Of a stretch of 64,000 nt of DNA, positions 22,979 through 33,944 are shown in pieces. The translations under genes and the position numbers were made by a program. The DNA is from Mesocentrotus franciscanus (taxonomy: Eukaryota; Echinodermata; Echinoidea; Camarodonta; Strongylocentrotidae), in contig CP137680.1 in NCBI GenBank assembly GCA_037976565.1, positions 11,550,177-11,614,176 on the forward strand, read 5' to 3'. Under the pieces are notes generated by a model. It was not told the origin of the DNA. It made no database searches and was given only the letters and a program-made list of their open reading frames with translations. How positions within the stretch are numbered: position 1 is the stretch's first letter; each line of letters begins with the position of its first letter.

Positions 22979-24433
22979 CAGGTACTACATCCCATTTGCA
23001 GGCCAACAAAAATGAAAAGGTTAAATTCCAACGGCATTTGAAAGATGATACTTATTTAGAACTTCCCTCAAAACAAAAGGGCTTGAAAATGTATTTTGTG
23101 GGACAATAGGGACTTTTAGATTTGCACGTCGACATAGTGGACTGCAACGTGTGACGTCCTTATAAGGCACTGTGATGTCCTTTTAAGGCACTGCCGGGCA
23201 CGGCCCATTTCCTTAAAGGTACTATGTCCCATTTGCAGGCCAAAAAATTGAAAAGGTTAAATTCCAACGGACGGAAAGACAATACTTATTTAGAAGCCTT
23301 TAAAAAAAAAAGGGGGGCCGAAAGGGATGGGGCCCACTTCGTGCGAAAATTTGAAAATCGTGCCGGTCGATTTTTCGCTCAATGGGGGGTAGTGAGCAAA
23401 AAAAAAAATTTGGCACCCGAAAAATATATATTTTTTTTCCACCGCCCCCCCCTCGGGCGCCAGGGTAGTGAGCACAAATTTTTTTTTGGCACCCGAAATT
23501 TTTTTCCTACGGGTAGGGTTTTTTTTCCACCGCCACCCTTGGGCGCCAGGAGGGCCCAACTTTTTTTTCCAAAAAAAGGGTGTTTTTACCTGTTTTTGCT
23601 AGGGGAGGGGGGCCCGGGCCCCCCAGTCCCCCCTGGATCCGCCACTGTCCCAAAGATTCAATCAGTTTAATATTGGCCATTACAAGAAGTGGGTTATTGA
23701 TGTAGACAAATGCTTAGTACCCTTTACATCTCATTTCGTGTATGTTATTACCAAAGATGAAAAAAGCCAGTCAGCTACTCAATAGTGTCTGACAGTGAAG
23801 TCTAGCAAGTAAACGGGTTTCCTTGCATAATTTGAATATTAGGACACTGCTAACTTTTGAATTTCACAGATAGGACATACATGACATATTCATAATTCCT
23901 GCAAAGTTCTACAGAATTTGATGTTGGCTGCAAAGGGACATAATATCTTTAACACAATGTCACACGCGGCAGTCCACGCTCTCGTCGTCTAAATCTAAAA
24001 GTCCCTAATAACGACCGTTAGTTGTCGAGTAGAATTTAGCGATCGCGGTCGTTTAATTAAATAGTCTGATTTCCAGACCCTTGTAGCGAATGGTCGTACG
24101 TTTTTTGCTGAGCAAAGATTCAATCAGTTTAATTTTGGCTATTACAAGAAGTGGGTTATTGATGTAGAGATTGTAGACAAATGCTCATGTACTCTTTACA
24201 GCTCATTTTATGTATGTTATTACCACACAAAAAAGGAGTCGGTCAGTCACTCAATAGTGTCTGACAGTGAAGTCTAGAAAGTAAACGGGTTTCCTTGCAT
24301 AATTTGAATAGTAGGACACTGCTAACGTTTAAATTTCACAGATAGGACATACGTGACATATTCATAATTCCTGCAAAGTTCTATACAGAATTTGATGTTG
24401 GCTGCAAAAGGGATACACTACCCTTAAAGTACC
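22979..24433. mobile_element. Nested TTAA-MITEs: one copy inserted in another of the same family
   Basis: The outer copy starts AGGTACTACATCCCATTTGC (22981) and resumes at 23955, ending at TGGCTGCAAAAGGGATACAC and CCTTAAAG near 24430. An inner copy starts TTAAAGGTACTATGTCCC at 23214 and ends GGGACATAATATCTTTAA near 23953. Two shared internal blocks recur twice, for example TGTCTGACAGTGAAGTCTAG near 23790 and 24260. The inner copy is itself interrupted by the element at 23300-23647. Confidence 0.8.
23300..23647. mobile_element. GC-rich insertion ending in GGATCCGCCACTG (hAT-like MITE fragment)
   Basis: Homopolymer-rich sequence with TGAAAATCGTGCCGGTCGA and the right end CCCCTGGATCCGCCACTG. 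Its complement, CAGTGGCGGATCC, is a common hAT-type terminus. The same two blocks occur in a fragment at 51760-51892. It replaced part of the inner MITE. The apparent 148-aa and 89-aa frames are artefacts of G/A runs. Confidence 0.6.
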
Positions 24434-25811
24434 AGAGCGAAGGTTTTAAAATGCTTTTATCCTAAATAATATTGGTATCATTGCAAAGGTAATGTTACAA
24501 TCTTTCTAATAATTCATATTTACTTTTCAAAAATTGTTACAGAATTGACTAATCTGCTATAAAAAATGATGAATTTGCTACCCGTTTTTTCCGCCCTCGA
24601 TCAGCCCGCTGCTCGCTGGTACGATGTGTGACGTAATAGGTTGGGCACATGAGCGAGAGTGCTCCCAAGCCCCCTCACACAGCTCTGTCCGCTGCATGCA
24701 TTATACGCGTATACAAAAGCCAGTCGAACGCGAAATATCCTATCACAATGTCCGAGCTTGAGGAAGAAGTTTTACTAAATTTAGATATCGAAGTTGATGA
24801 GCACAGCTCCACAACTAGTGACAGTGATATATTTGATTTTTTGTATGTTTTAGTAGGCTATCTCCACGCCGGAGTTGCGGGTCAAAAATGGATATGAAAG
24901 TACACTAGCGCCATGAAATTCCCAAGTTCGAGCTGGCTGTGCCGAGCTGCCACGCCGCACCGGCCCCGCTGATCATGACCTGGCGATCGATCCGTCATGC
25001 ACTGGGGTGACCGACTGGGCGAGACATTTTCTAATTTTTAGAAAGTGTAGGGCTATTTTGGCAAATTTCACGGATAAAAAACAAAGAAGAATAGATGTGA
25101 GATTATATCTTGCGAATACCAATTACATATATGCACCATAAATGGAACTGCACGACATCATAAAAATGCAAAGCCAAAGGGACTCTCGCGATTTATCAAC
25201 ACTCAACAGCAATCACCAATCATCTTGCACATGCCAAGCCATGACCGAAAACTTCACAGCAAATTACACAAAACGGAAGAATATTTGGACAAATCGATCT
25301 GCACAATTCACCCCTCGTATTACATTACATAATTTGCTTAATATGCAATAATAAAATGTAATTTCCTGATTTCGAGAGATTATTATTCCACTTTCATCAA
25401 AGCTGGCTTAGGTATGAATCATTCGAAGTCTGGGTAATGTATACTGAATGCAAAATACCGCACGCGAGCTGAGCGAGAGGCCTAGGAATTTCGATGGTGC
25501 CCAACCTCTGACGTCATAGGTCTGTACTCCGTAATTTTATTTTTCAAGCCAGGAAAAGAAGCTCTGAGAAGGGTCTTGGAAAAAGCATCTTATCGCGTTT
25601 CATTTATATTTATAATACTTTGGAGCAGATGATTTGTGTTCATATTGGTGTAAGCTTTCAGTACATGTATAATTTGTCCATTTTGTGACATTTTGTGACA
25701 TTTCTTCGCTCAGGTACTAAGGTGTTCTCTCTCTCTCTCTCTCTCTCGTCGTTTCTTTGGTGGGTATATTATGTATCGTATTCACGGTCAGCTAGTAAGT
25801 CTCTTCAGGGA
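24434..25811. other. Intergenic, with a short acidic ORF of unknown status
   Basis: A frame at 24649-24897 contains MSELEEEVLLNLDIEVDEHS (from 24751). I do not recognise it. The surroundings are mildly CpG-rich, unlike the flanks. It could be an exon fragment of a transposon ORF or chance. A short TC run lies at 25730-25748. Nothing else is evident. Confidence 0.25.
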
Positions 25812-26444
25812 ATCATGACGTCATGACATCAGTGAAAAACAAATTGGCAACAATGTGACGTATCATGCGCGCGCCTCTCCGACTTGCTCTGTACACAAAA
25901 CTTCATAAACTTTCATTTTCTGAATCATTTATGACGGAATAGATTTTTTTCATACAGGAGTTGTGTAAAACATATTTGCAATTATTAAATTTAGGATGAA
26001 TGTATGATTGGCAGTTTTCTTAAAGCCCGTCTGCACTAGTTTGGCCAGGAGGGATTAGACCACCCAGTGTGGTCACTGACAGGTGGTTATCTCATCAACT
26101 CAGCTCTCAATGAACATAAGAAAAAGAGGATCATGGGGGACCAACGGGCACCGCTTAGGCATTGTTTTCTATATAGAGGGAGCAAGCAGCTACAAGTAGT
26201 GCAGTGGGCCTTCAAGGGAAATTATAGATTCTTGAAGTTTTTTTTAATACAGCTAGGGCTCATGGGAGGGGAGCTCGCAAGATACTTGACAGAGTTGTCA
26301 ATTTGTATATGATTTTTTTGCACCTTTAAAATATCATAACTTTCTTATTTTAATCGTTTTTTGCTCAAACTTTCACTGGCCTTTTCTCTCATTTCTCTTT
26401 TAATATCATATCCAATTCAATATCAGGGTGGAGTTCCCCTTTAA
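25812..26444. mobile_element. TTAA-MITE (TCCACCCTGAT family), 5'-degraded, with a nested MITE
   Basis: The right end TATCAGGGTGGAGTTCCCCT then TTAA (26441-26444) and the internal CAAATTGGCAACAATGTGAC match the copies at 28975 and 41228. Its left end is not recognisable. Inside it, about 26022-26219 is a separate insertion with ends AAAGCCCGTCTGCACTA and TAGTGCAGTGGGCCTTCAA. Confidence 0.7.
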
Positions 26445-28974
26445 TTACTACAACCGAATCATCGGACTCGAACACCACGCAAGGGAAATAGGGCATCTGG
26501 ATATAGCCCTGATGCAATCCAAAGACGAAAGCTTATGTAAATACAATTCCCTTTTCATTGTTGCCCCAGCCCCTTTTCATTCCACTTGTAAGCATTGACG
26601 TTTGCTTACAACGACCATTATTTGCTTCTCAGATTTTAGGCTATTGTGCGTGACGCCCTATAAGGCTTGCACCATGAGAAACAGGTTCCAAGACGTTAAC
26701 TTTAGTTCTATTTCATTTTATAAACACATTCTCCATGTTCTCTTTGTAGGATCAGTAGTTTATAAGACTTTAAATAATCAATCATCACATTCTGTTCTGG
26801 GCTGCACGATATTCAAGACAGCAGACTGGGAAATAAATATATAATCATAAATAATGTTATAATAAATATTACAGTTTCATATCGTGGTTTCTTCATAAAT
26901 AAAATCCCAGACATGACGACTACTTTATAATACTCAGAATGATATCATCCAACGCTAAAATGATTACTGAAAACATTTATGAAAAGAAATGCAAGTTCTT
27001 CTTGAGCAGTTTAAACGATGATCATTTTACTCTCGGTGTAGTTTGTTACGACGTTTGTGTGATGTTGCGACCTAACAGCTTGTATTTGTTACATATCAAA
27101 TATAATTATCCACAATTTAACAACAGAAATGAACGTTTGAAATGCTATCACCAAATGTATATATTTATCTGTACTTTGAAATTGTAAATGATAAGCATTT
27201 TACAATTTTTAAATGGATGTTTTTCCATACCGAGTCTGAACCTATTACAAATCTATATCTCATTCAATATACTGCGAATTTTGAAATTTTCTAAGTCTTT
27301 CTTTTAAGTTTAGATATGGTAATTTTTTCTAGACTATAATAATAATGATTTCACTCTAGACTATACTATTTACACAGTCTTGAAGTAGAAGAATAACAGT
27401 GTAAAACGGCGAAAACATTACTAATATCGCGATGTCTGGAGCGGAGTGCAAATGGACCCTCTCAAATTGGGGTGGGGAAAAACATCCGACAGGACTGACG
27501 CATTCATTGTCATTGGTTCCAAGAATTAGTGTTATGCAACGAATATAATTAGTGAACATATTCTTTAGTCATCATATAATGCCCATTGTGGTATTAATGG
27601 GAGACAAATAACCTTGAGTGGTTCGTTATGGATACACGTAAAACACTTTCGCGCGCGCAATGACAATGGGCAGTCATTTTGACTAAGAAAATGGACTCAC
27701 CCGTCGTATCGCCGACATGCCGTGACTTTGAAAATTTCTCCTTGGTCTCCTGACTAATGGGCAGTTTATTAAGTGCTGAGATTGCAGCAAATATCGATCG
27801 GTTTGACACACGCGTAATTGTTCTTCTCCCCTGATTAGTTACATGTCTAAATTATTAATATTCCAATAGGACGTGCTCGAGCCAGGTAAAGCCTGTTTAT
27901 CGGATATCCATCCAGTATATTGGTGAAGATTACCGACCGAATCGGCCTTTATGTATGGAAAGGGAGAGAGAGAGAGAGAGAGGGGGGTGAGGTAGTCGTA
28001 TATAGACGTACTCAGTGGCGTATCGGGAGTCTTTCCATTTAGGGGGCGTTTGAATGATGGTGGTGATGGGTGGGGGGGGACACTGGTCTTTACTGGGAAA
28101 ATGAAATGCGAATAAGGCTGCTGATGGGAGGGGTGCGGGTGGTCCAGTCGACCTCTTTTCCTTTTTTTGTACATAATCCATCAGAAATGTAGCAACAATG
28201 TCAACAAAGGTGGGGGTGACGTCTCTCGCCAGAATATAAACTTTTCAATTTCAATTGCAAGTGAGCAAAAAGTATGACGCCATACGTGTCTATGTCAGTG
28301 TAATTCCGTCATGAAATACGCTAGGAGAGATAACAAGAATTCAAACGTTACCCGAAAATATGGGGTAGTGTAGCCTGGCCGAAAATTGTTTGTGTCATTC
28401 ATAATGTTTAGATTTCTGCCCGAATGGCATGACTGGACAATAAATATTATTCAGTATAAATTTGAATGTTATTATGAGGGTGTGTATGGGGGGCGTCTCT
28501 TGGACTTATAGTTGTTTTTCAAGTAGTTGATGAAGATGTCGCTGTACACGTCAGCTCGAGGTCGTCATTAAAATTTCAAGATAATACAGTTCAGAAATCA
28601 ATCGTAGCGTGAAGGAAATTTGAATGAAACGCTGAATAGGGTCTCACATTGCTCTAAAAGTAATCCCAAAAGATATTCGTGAAAGCATTGCATATTGGTT
28701 TGGGAGGGGTAGGGAATTTGGGGAGGCGAATTGGATACAATATTATAAATCTATAATGGTTTCTCGGTCTCCACGCCACAACGCTCTGCCAAAGTGACAT
28801 TTTGTCTTCAGTGATTAATATTAATAAACAAATTCAAAATATTTTAATCATTTATTTATTTTATCCAATTATTTATTTATCAATTAATTTGTTCCTTTGT
28901 TCCTTCATCCATCTATTCACTTTTAAATTTATGGTGTGTCACATAGTCAGTTGGCATTTCAATCTATAGACTTC
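26445..28974. other. Intergenic, no gene recognised
   Basis: No conserved protein in six frames. A possible untranslated 5' exon for gene 1 ends at a good donor (GGGTGAGT, minus strand) near 27700, but nothing links the two. A (GA)n run lies at 27963-27985. A fragment starting CAGTGGCGTATCGGGAGTC at 28014 resembles the termini of the hAT-like MITEs. Confidence 0.4.
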
Positions 28975-29511
28975 TTAAAGGGAAAGTCCACCCTGATAAT
29001 TCGCTGATTTTAATGAAAGCAGAAAAATGAGACCTACAAATAAAAGTTTGAGCAATCTCCGATTAAAATGGGAAAGTTATGAATTTTTCAAGATATCATC
29101 AGTTAAGTGAAGCACAAATTGGCAACACTATGACGTATTTTGTGAGGTCTTCTCCGATTTGCTCTGCACAGAAATTTCATAAACGATTATTTTCTTAATT
29201 ATTAATGACGGGGTAGTATACAGGGGTTGTATAGAAACATATTTGCATTTGGGGTAAATGTATGATTGAAAGTTACTGTTGCAGGGAAAATATATATATA
29301 ATTTTTTTTAGTACAGAGCAAATGGGAGGGGACCTAGCAAGATGCGTCACAGAGTTGCCAATTTGTGTTTGATTGATCGCAACTTCAAAATTCATACCTT
29401 TCTTATTTTTAATCGGACTTCGCTCACACTTTCACTGACCTGTTTCTCTCACTTGTTTGCTTCTATTAAAACCAACTGGATAGTGGATATCAGGGTGGAT
29501 TTCCCCTTTAA
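28975..29511. mobile_element. TTAA-MITE, AGGGAAAGTCCACCCTGAT family
   Basis: TTAA at 28975-28978, then AGGGAAAGTCCACCCTGATA. The right end is ATATCAGGGTGGATTTCCCC, then TTAA at 29508-29511. Length and internal blocks match the copy at 41228-41775. No coding capacity; presumably mobilised by a piggyBac-type transposase (inference from the TTAA site). Confidence 0.88.
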
Positions 29512-29910
29512 AGAGAAAGACCAGTTCTGGTCATGCGATTGCATTGTGAAAGAAACGTTGTGGAATCGATCAGAAAAGGTTGATCATCTAGCATATTATT
29601 GGTGTGTAGTGCAAGGTTCTGGAATCATCAAAATGATAAGAAATTTGGCCCAGTCTTGGTAAAGTTACAAGCACTGTACACAGAAAGATGTATATGTGAC
29701 TACGCGACCACGTGCGCGATATCTATTTGGTCCCAATAGATATAATAATTTACCAAATATATCTATTCGTAGGCGGTTTCCCGACTTTCCCGGCAAAATT
29801 TGTATCATCACGTATTAGTCAAAACATATTCTTTCACATGATTGGTAATGAGAGCTTCCATTTCATTTTTTTGAGAGAGGGGCGTTTCCAAAACTGGTCT
29901 ATACCTTTAA
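29508..29910. mobile_element. TTAA-MITE, AGAGAAAGACCAGTTCTGG family, copy 1
   Basis: It shares the TTAA at 29508-29511 with the preceding MITE and ends CCAAAACTGGTCTATACC followed by TTAA at 29907-29910. The body matches 31140-31523 nearly throughout (GGTCATGCGATTGCATTGTG, AAGTTACAAGCACTGTACAC). Confidence 0.88.
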
Positions 29911-30459
29911 CAGATTCGGGTACAATCATTTTACATGCTTCTACATGTACCTGTTTCCGCAGCTTACTGATTTATATCTGCATCCGAACGAAATTTTAAT
30001 TTAATTATAACAATTATGGATGCCCCATGATTTTGAGCCAGTAAATCTCATTCTAATGGAACCCATTGTGCTACGTTCTTGTTATTAAATTAATTATGCA
30101 CGACCTCATTATCAATTTATTTCCTTTTGTAGCCGATGATGCCCCTAGTTTTCTCCAAATCATGGCGTTTGACATTTCTACAAGAGCCGAATCCCCTAAA
30201 AATCTTTGATTGATTACAGAGTTTTAGCCTTTGTCTGATAAACATTATATTGGAAAGCCTTTCACTTGTTTCTATGCATGTCGAATTAAACACCCCCCCC
30301 CCCAAACAAAAGGGTACCCTAAATAATAATGTTTTATCTAACGTTTCCCGTCTCCCAGTATAATAATGTACAAAATGTAGAAAATAATACGACTGTAAGC
30401 CCACGTGAAATCAAACGAGAAGGGGTGTAGATGTAGAGACATGGTTTGGTTAAAAGAGT

Positions 30460-30514
30460 GAGAGGGAGGGAACAGGGAGAGGGGTGGAGGGTGAGGGGGG
30501 GAGAGAAATAGGGA

Positions 30515-30545
<31 letters not shown>

Positions 30546-30553
30546 CGCGAGGG

Positions 30554-30621
<68 letters not shown>

Positions 30622-30850
30622 GAGAGAGGGCGAGGAGAAAGAGGGTGGGGACTTAGACAAAGAGATATGGGATGCATAGAGAGATACAAAGACAGAGATA
30701 GAAACAGAGAGAGAGAGAGTGTGTGTGTGTGTGTGAGAGGGAGAGAGAGAGAGAGAGAGAAAGAGTGTGTGTGTGTATGTGTGTGTGTGTGTGTGTAGGA
30801 GAGAGAGAGAGAGAGAGAGGGGGAGGAGAGGGGGGGGGTAAAGAGAGATA
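30460..30850. repeat. (GA)n / (GT)n compound microsatellite
   Basis: About 390 bp of purine-rich GA repeats with GT runs near 30718-30735 and 30765-30797. Frames through it are pure Arg/Glu or Ser/Leu and not genes. Confidence 0.95.
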
Positions 30851-31139
30851 TGGGGGTGTGAGGAACATAAATCTTATTGATAGAGTGTAACTATACTATA
30901 AGATCAAAGAGATTTAAAACCACACTTTAAAAAAAATGCTCTTAGGCATTCTTGAGCTGGAAGACGACGAAGAAAATGCGTCTGCAGAGCATTAACATGA
31001 TTAAAGGATAAAGCTTTTACACAAGGAAAATTTGCTAAAAAGATCACTTTACCACTTCCCACTTGTGAAACCAGCTTCTTGAGAGGTGTCTGAGGGAGCT
31101 GTCAATGAAAAAGATGAATAGAAAGATTAAAGATTTGTT

Positions 31140-31523
31140 TTAAAGATAAAGACCAGTTCTGGTCATGCGATTGCATTGTGAAAGAAATGTTGTGGAATCG
31201 ATCAGAAAAGGTTGATCATCTAGCATATAAGTATTGCTGTGTACTGCAAGGTTCTGGAATCATCAAAATGATAAGAGATTTGGACCAGTCTTGGTAAAGT
31301 TACAAGCACTGTACACAGAAAGATGTATATGGGACTACCCTATATCTATCCAGTCCGGATAGATATGATAATTTACCAAATATATCAATTAACAGGCGGT
31401 TTCCCGGCAAAATTTGTATCATCACGTATTGGTAAAAACATATTCTTTCACATGATTGGTAATGAGAGCTTCCATTTCATTTTTTGAGAGGGGGGCGTTT
31501 CCAAAACTGGTCTATACCTTTAA
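31140..31523. mobile_element. TTAA-MITE, AGAGAAAGACCAGTTCTGG family, copy 2
   Basis: TTAA at 31140-31143, then AGATAAAGACCAGTTCTGG. It ends CCAAAACTGGTCTATACC then TTAA at 31520-31523. A (GA)n run follows to 31580, and more GA/GT runs reach 31801. Confidence 0.88.
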
Positions 31524-31819
31524 GAGATAGAGGGGGAGGGACAGAGAGAGAGAGAGAGAGAGAGAGGGGGGATGGAAGGGGGATAAGTAAGGAAATGTAT
31601 ATTTTAAAGGTATAGATCGATGGAGCAGAAATAGGTATAGATATTGGATTATTAAAGCCGATAAACATGATAATGTAATTTGACACGTATGAAATGAAAA
31701 TGACCGTGTGTGCGTGTGTGTGCGTATGTGTGAGTGAGAGAGAGAGAGAGACAGAGGGAAGAGAGATTAGCATGATGAGGAGAGAGAGAGAGAGAGAGAG
31801 GGAAGAGAGATGAGCATTC

Positions 31820-32272
31820 TGATTTGATTTATTTATTCTCCGAATTCACAATAAAAACATGATATATATACAGAACATTTACAACATTATATAAATAGAC
31901 ATTTAAAAACAAACATAATATACAATGAAAAAACGAAAAAAAAGAAGAAGACAATGATAAAGTCGGAAGGACACCCAGTTCAGTCAAGCCATAGAGACAA
32001 GACTGTTCTTCCATGGGGTCAAAGATGATTGTTATAATATTAAATATATATTGTGTATATAGTGAGGAACACGTTGTGACTATACAAAATTAAAAACAAA
32101 TAAAAATTATATCCTTGACAAAAAATATATATATCCTAATTACAATTAACAGCTTACATGAGATCGGGAACGAAGGCAATTTTCCTTATGGAAATACTTT
32201 AAGACTACATGGGAGTTTTAGATTGGCGGGGAGATTGTTGAATTGAATAGCACCTCTGTAAGAGAACATGAG
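31820..32272 (-). pseudogene. LINE 3' end with C-terminal RT scrap and 3' UTR
   Basis: Read from 32272 down, it begins with FSYRGAIQFNNLPANLKL, the pattern seen at the C-terminal end of many CR1/L2/Jockey reverse transcriptases, then frameshifts and runs into an AT-rich 3' UTR ending in AATAAATAAATCAAATC near 31822. That is a plausible non-LTR 3' terminus. 5'-truncated and dead. Confidence 0.6.
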
Positions 32273-33334
32273 GAGGAGAGAAAGAGAGAAAGGGAGAGAG
32301 AGAGGGGGGAGAGAGAGAGAGACAGATAGACAGAGCGAATGAAAATAACATTATAAACTGTCGAACTGCACTGCATTTTTCACCCTACCCCTTCCCCGTT
32401 GCCAAGGTGGTTCACGTCGTTTGTCGGCTAAATAAAAAGCAAACAAACTTTACAAAACATAACAAAACACAAACGAAACCAAAATAAGAAAAGACTGTGT
32501 AGCTTGATTTTGCTGGCGTTAAAAGAAGGACTATAATCAACATGATTCATACAAAAAGAAATACAAATAAGTTCTATATTCGACTTTGTAGGAAAATCTG
32601 TCAGTCGTTATGCTTTTGCACAGCCAGGAGTGAGAATTTTAAGGGGAAGAGGGCTTTCACATTAAGTGACGAATAGACTTGCACAATTTGTCAACGAAGA
32701 AAGAAAAACCGTAAATTGGCTGTATGTTTTTTTTTTTTTTTTTTTGGGGGGGGGGTTCCAAAAAATATTTTCTAAATATAGAAATCATCGGCTGCCCGCA
32801 AAAAGACCGTAAGCGCTATGAATTGTCTATGGGAGTAACGGCCTTCTTGCGGGCAACAGACGAATTTGTTTAACCCAATAAGGATTTGCCTACATAATTG
32901 TATTTCATTCACGGTGAAGTCCCACACAGCAATGCGCAAACTGAACCTTATTGCCTCCAATTGTTGTTAGATTGAACATGACAATAAAGCATGTCAGAAA
33001 TCAATCGGACTAAATCTGAGAATTCCAAATCAATCACTATAAATGGAATTTGACTTACCGTTGAAACGTAGCTTAAAGCACAGGTTCCATGCTTGAATTC
33101 ATCGTTAGATTGCGTTCTGATCCTTGCAAAATATACCTATACTACAAAATTCGCTAATCCTGCATAATATTCAAAGATATTTCCAATTCACCAAGGTCTA
33201 CTCAAATGTGCATTGCTTCTGAAAAATGTAGAATGTTTAGGAAAGTGGCCTTAGTACATGTATCTAATTTGTAGCAGTAAAGTGATTGGGTCTGGACTTG
33301 TGTAAATAGACCAAAGCCACTTACTATCGGAGGG
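32273..33334. other. Intergenic upstream of gene 2, nothing recognised
   Basis: A (GA)n run lies at 32275-32330 and a T/G homopolymer at 32729-32755. A short near-palindrome flanks 32795-32855 (CTGCCCGCAAAAAGACCGTAA and its near complement). No coding signal. Confidence 0.5.
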
Positions 33335-33342
33335 TATAAAAG
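33335..33342 (+). promoter_or_regulatory. Candidate TATA box of gene 2
   Basis: GGGTATAAAAGG is a close match to the metazoan TATA consensus on the gene 2 strand, 610 bp before its ATG. A start near 33365 would be expected. An AG at 33921-33922 or nearby could be an acceptor of a 5' UTR intron. Context only; no transcript evidence. Confidence 0.4.
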
Positions 33343-33944
33343 GATGCGAACCGCCATTCTGCGATCAAGTGATGAAGCGCAGAATGCATCACACACACCG
33401 ACCAATCAGAACAAAGCGTGACGGACCGAGAGATTTGCGGATAAGGTTAACTGGGTAAACTTCATTTGGATTAGAACATTATAAATTATGGATGACGCGA
33501 TGAAATTCAGTAACGGTGATAAGAGAGACAGGATTTTTGTGTACGCCTCACGCATTTGATCCAGATAATAACCATCCATAACTGGGAAGTTGATCACAGT
33601 TATCATTATTGCATATCATCTGGAAAAGATAGCATCATGTAAACTGGTTGACTTTCAATTTCATGTAGTTGCCCAATTACCTGATTGCCCTTTTCTTAGA
33701 GACAAGCAACATTATTTGCGCAACGACAGAATCGACTGGATCTAGGTCTTACGCCCAAAATGGAGAGCTGACGCGTCTTAAGTGGCGAATGAGACATCAA
33801 TCATCATAAACTCCCATCAGGCTGATTATTAATTTTGTTTAACCAAACACCGCACTTGAGTCGAAACTGTAGACCATGTAGAGAGAATAAGATGCCTTCG
33901 CGGGTAATTCATGTTGCATCAGCAGAGGCGGACTCGTTCCCAAA

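Noticed and set aside
30484..30798. 104-aa Arg/Glu-rich ORF
   Set aside because: It is a frame through (GA)n and (GT)n microsatellites.
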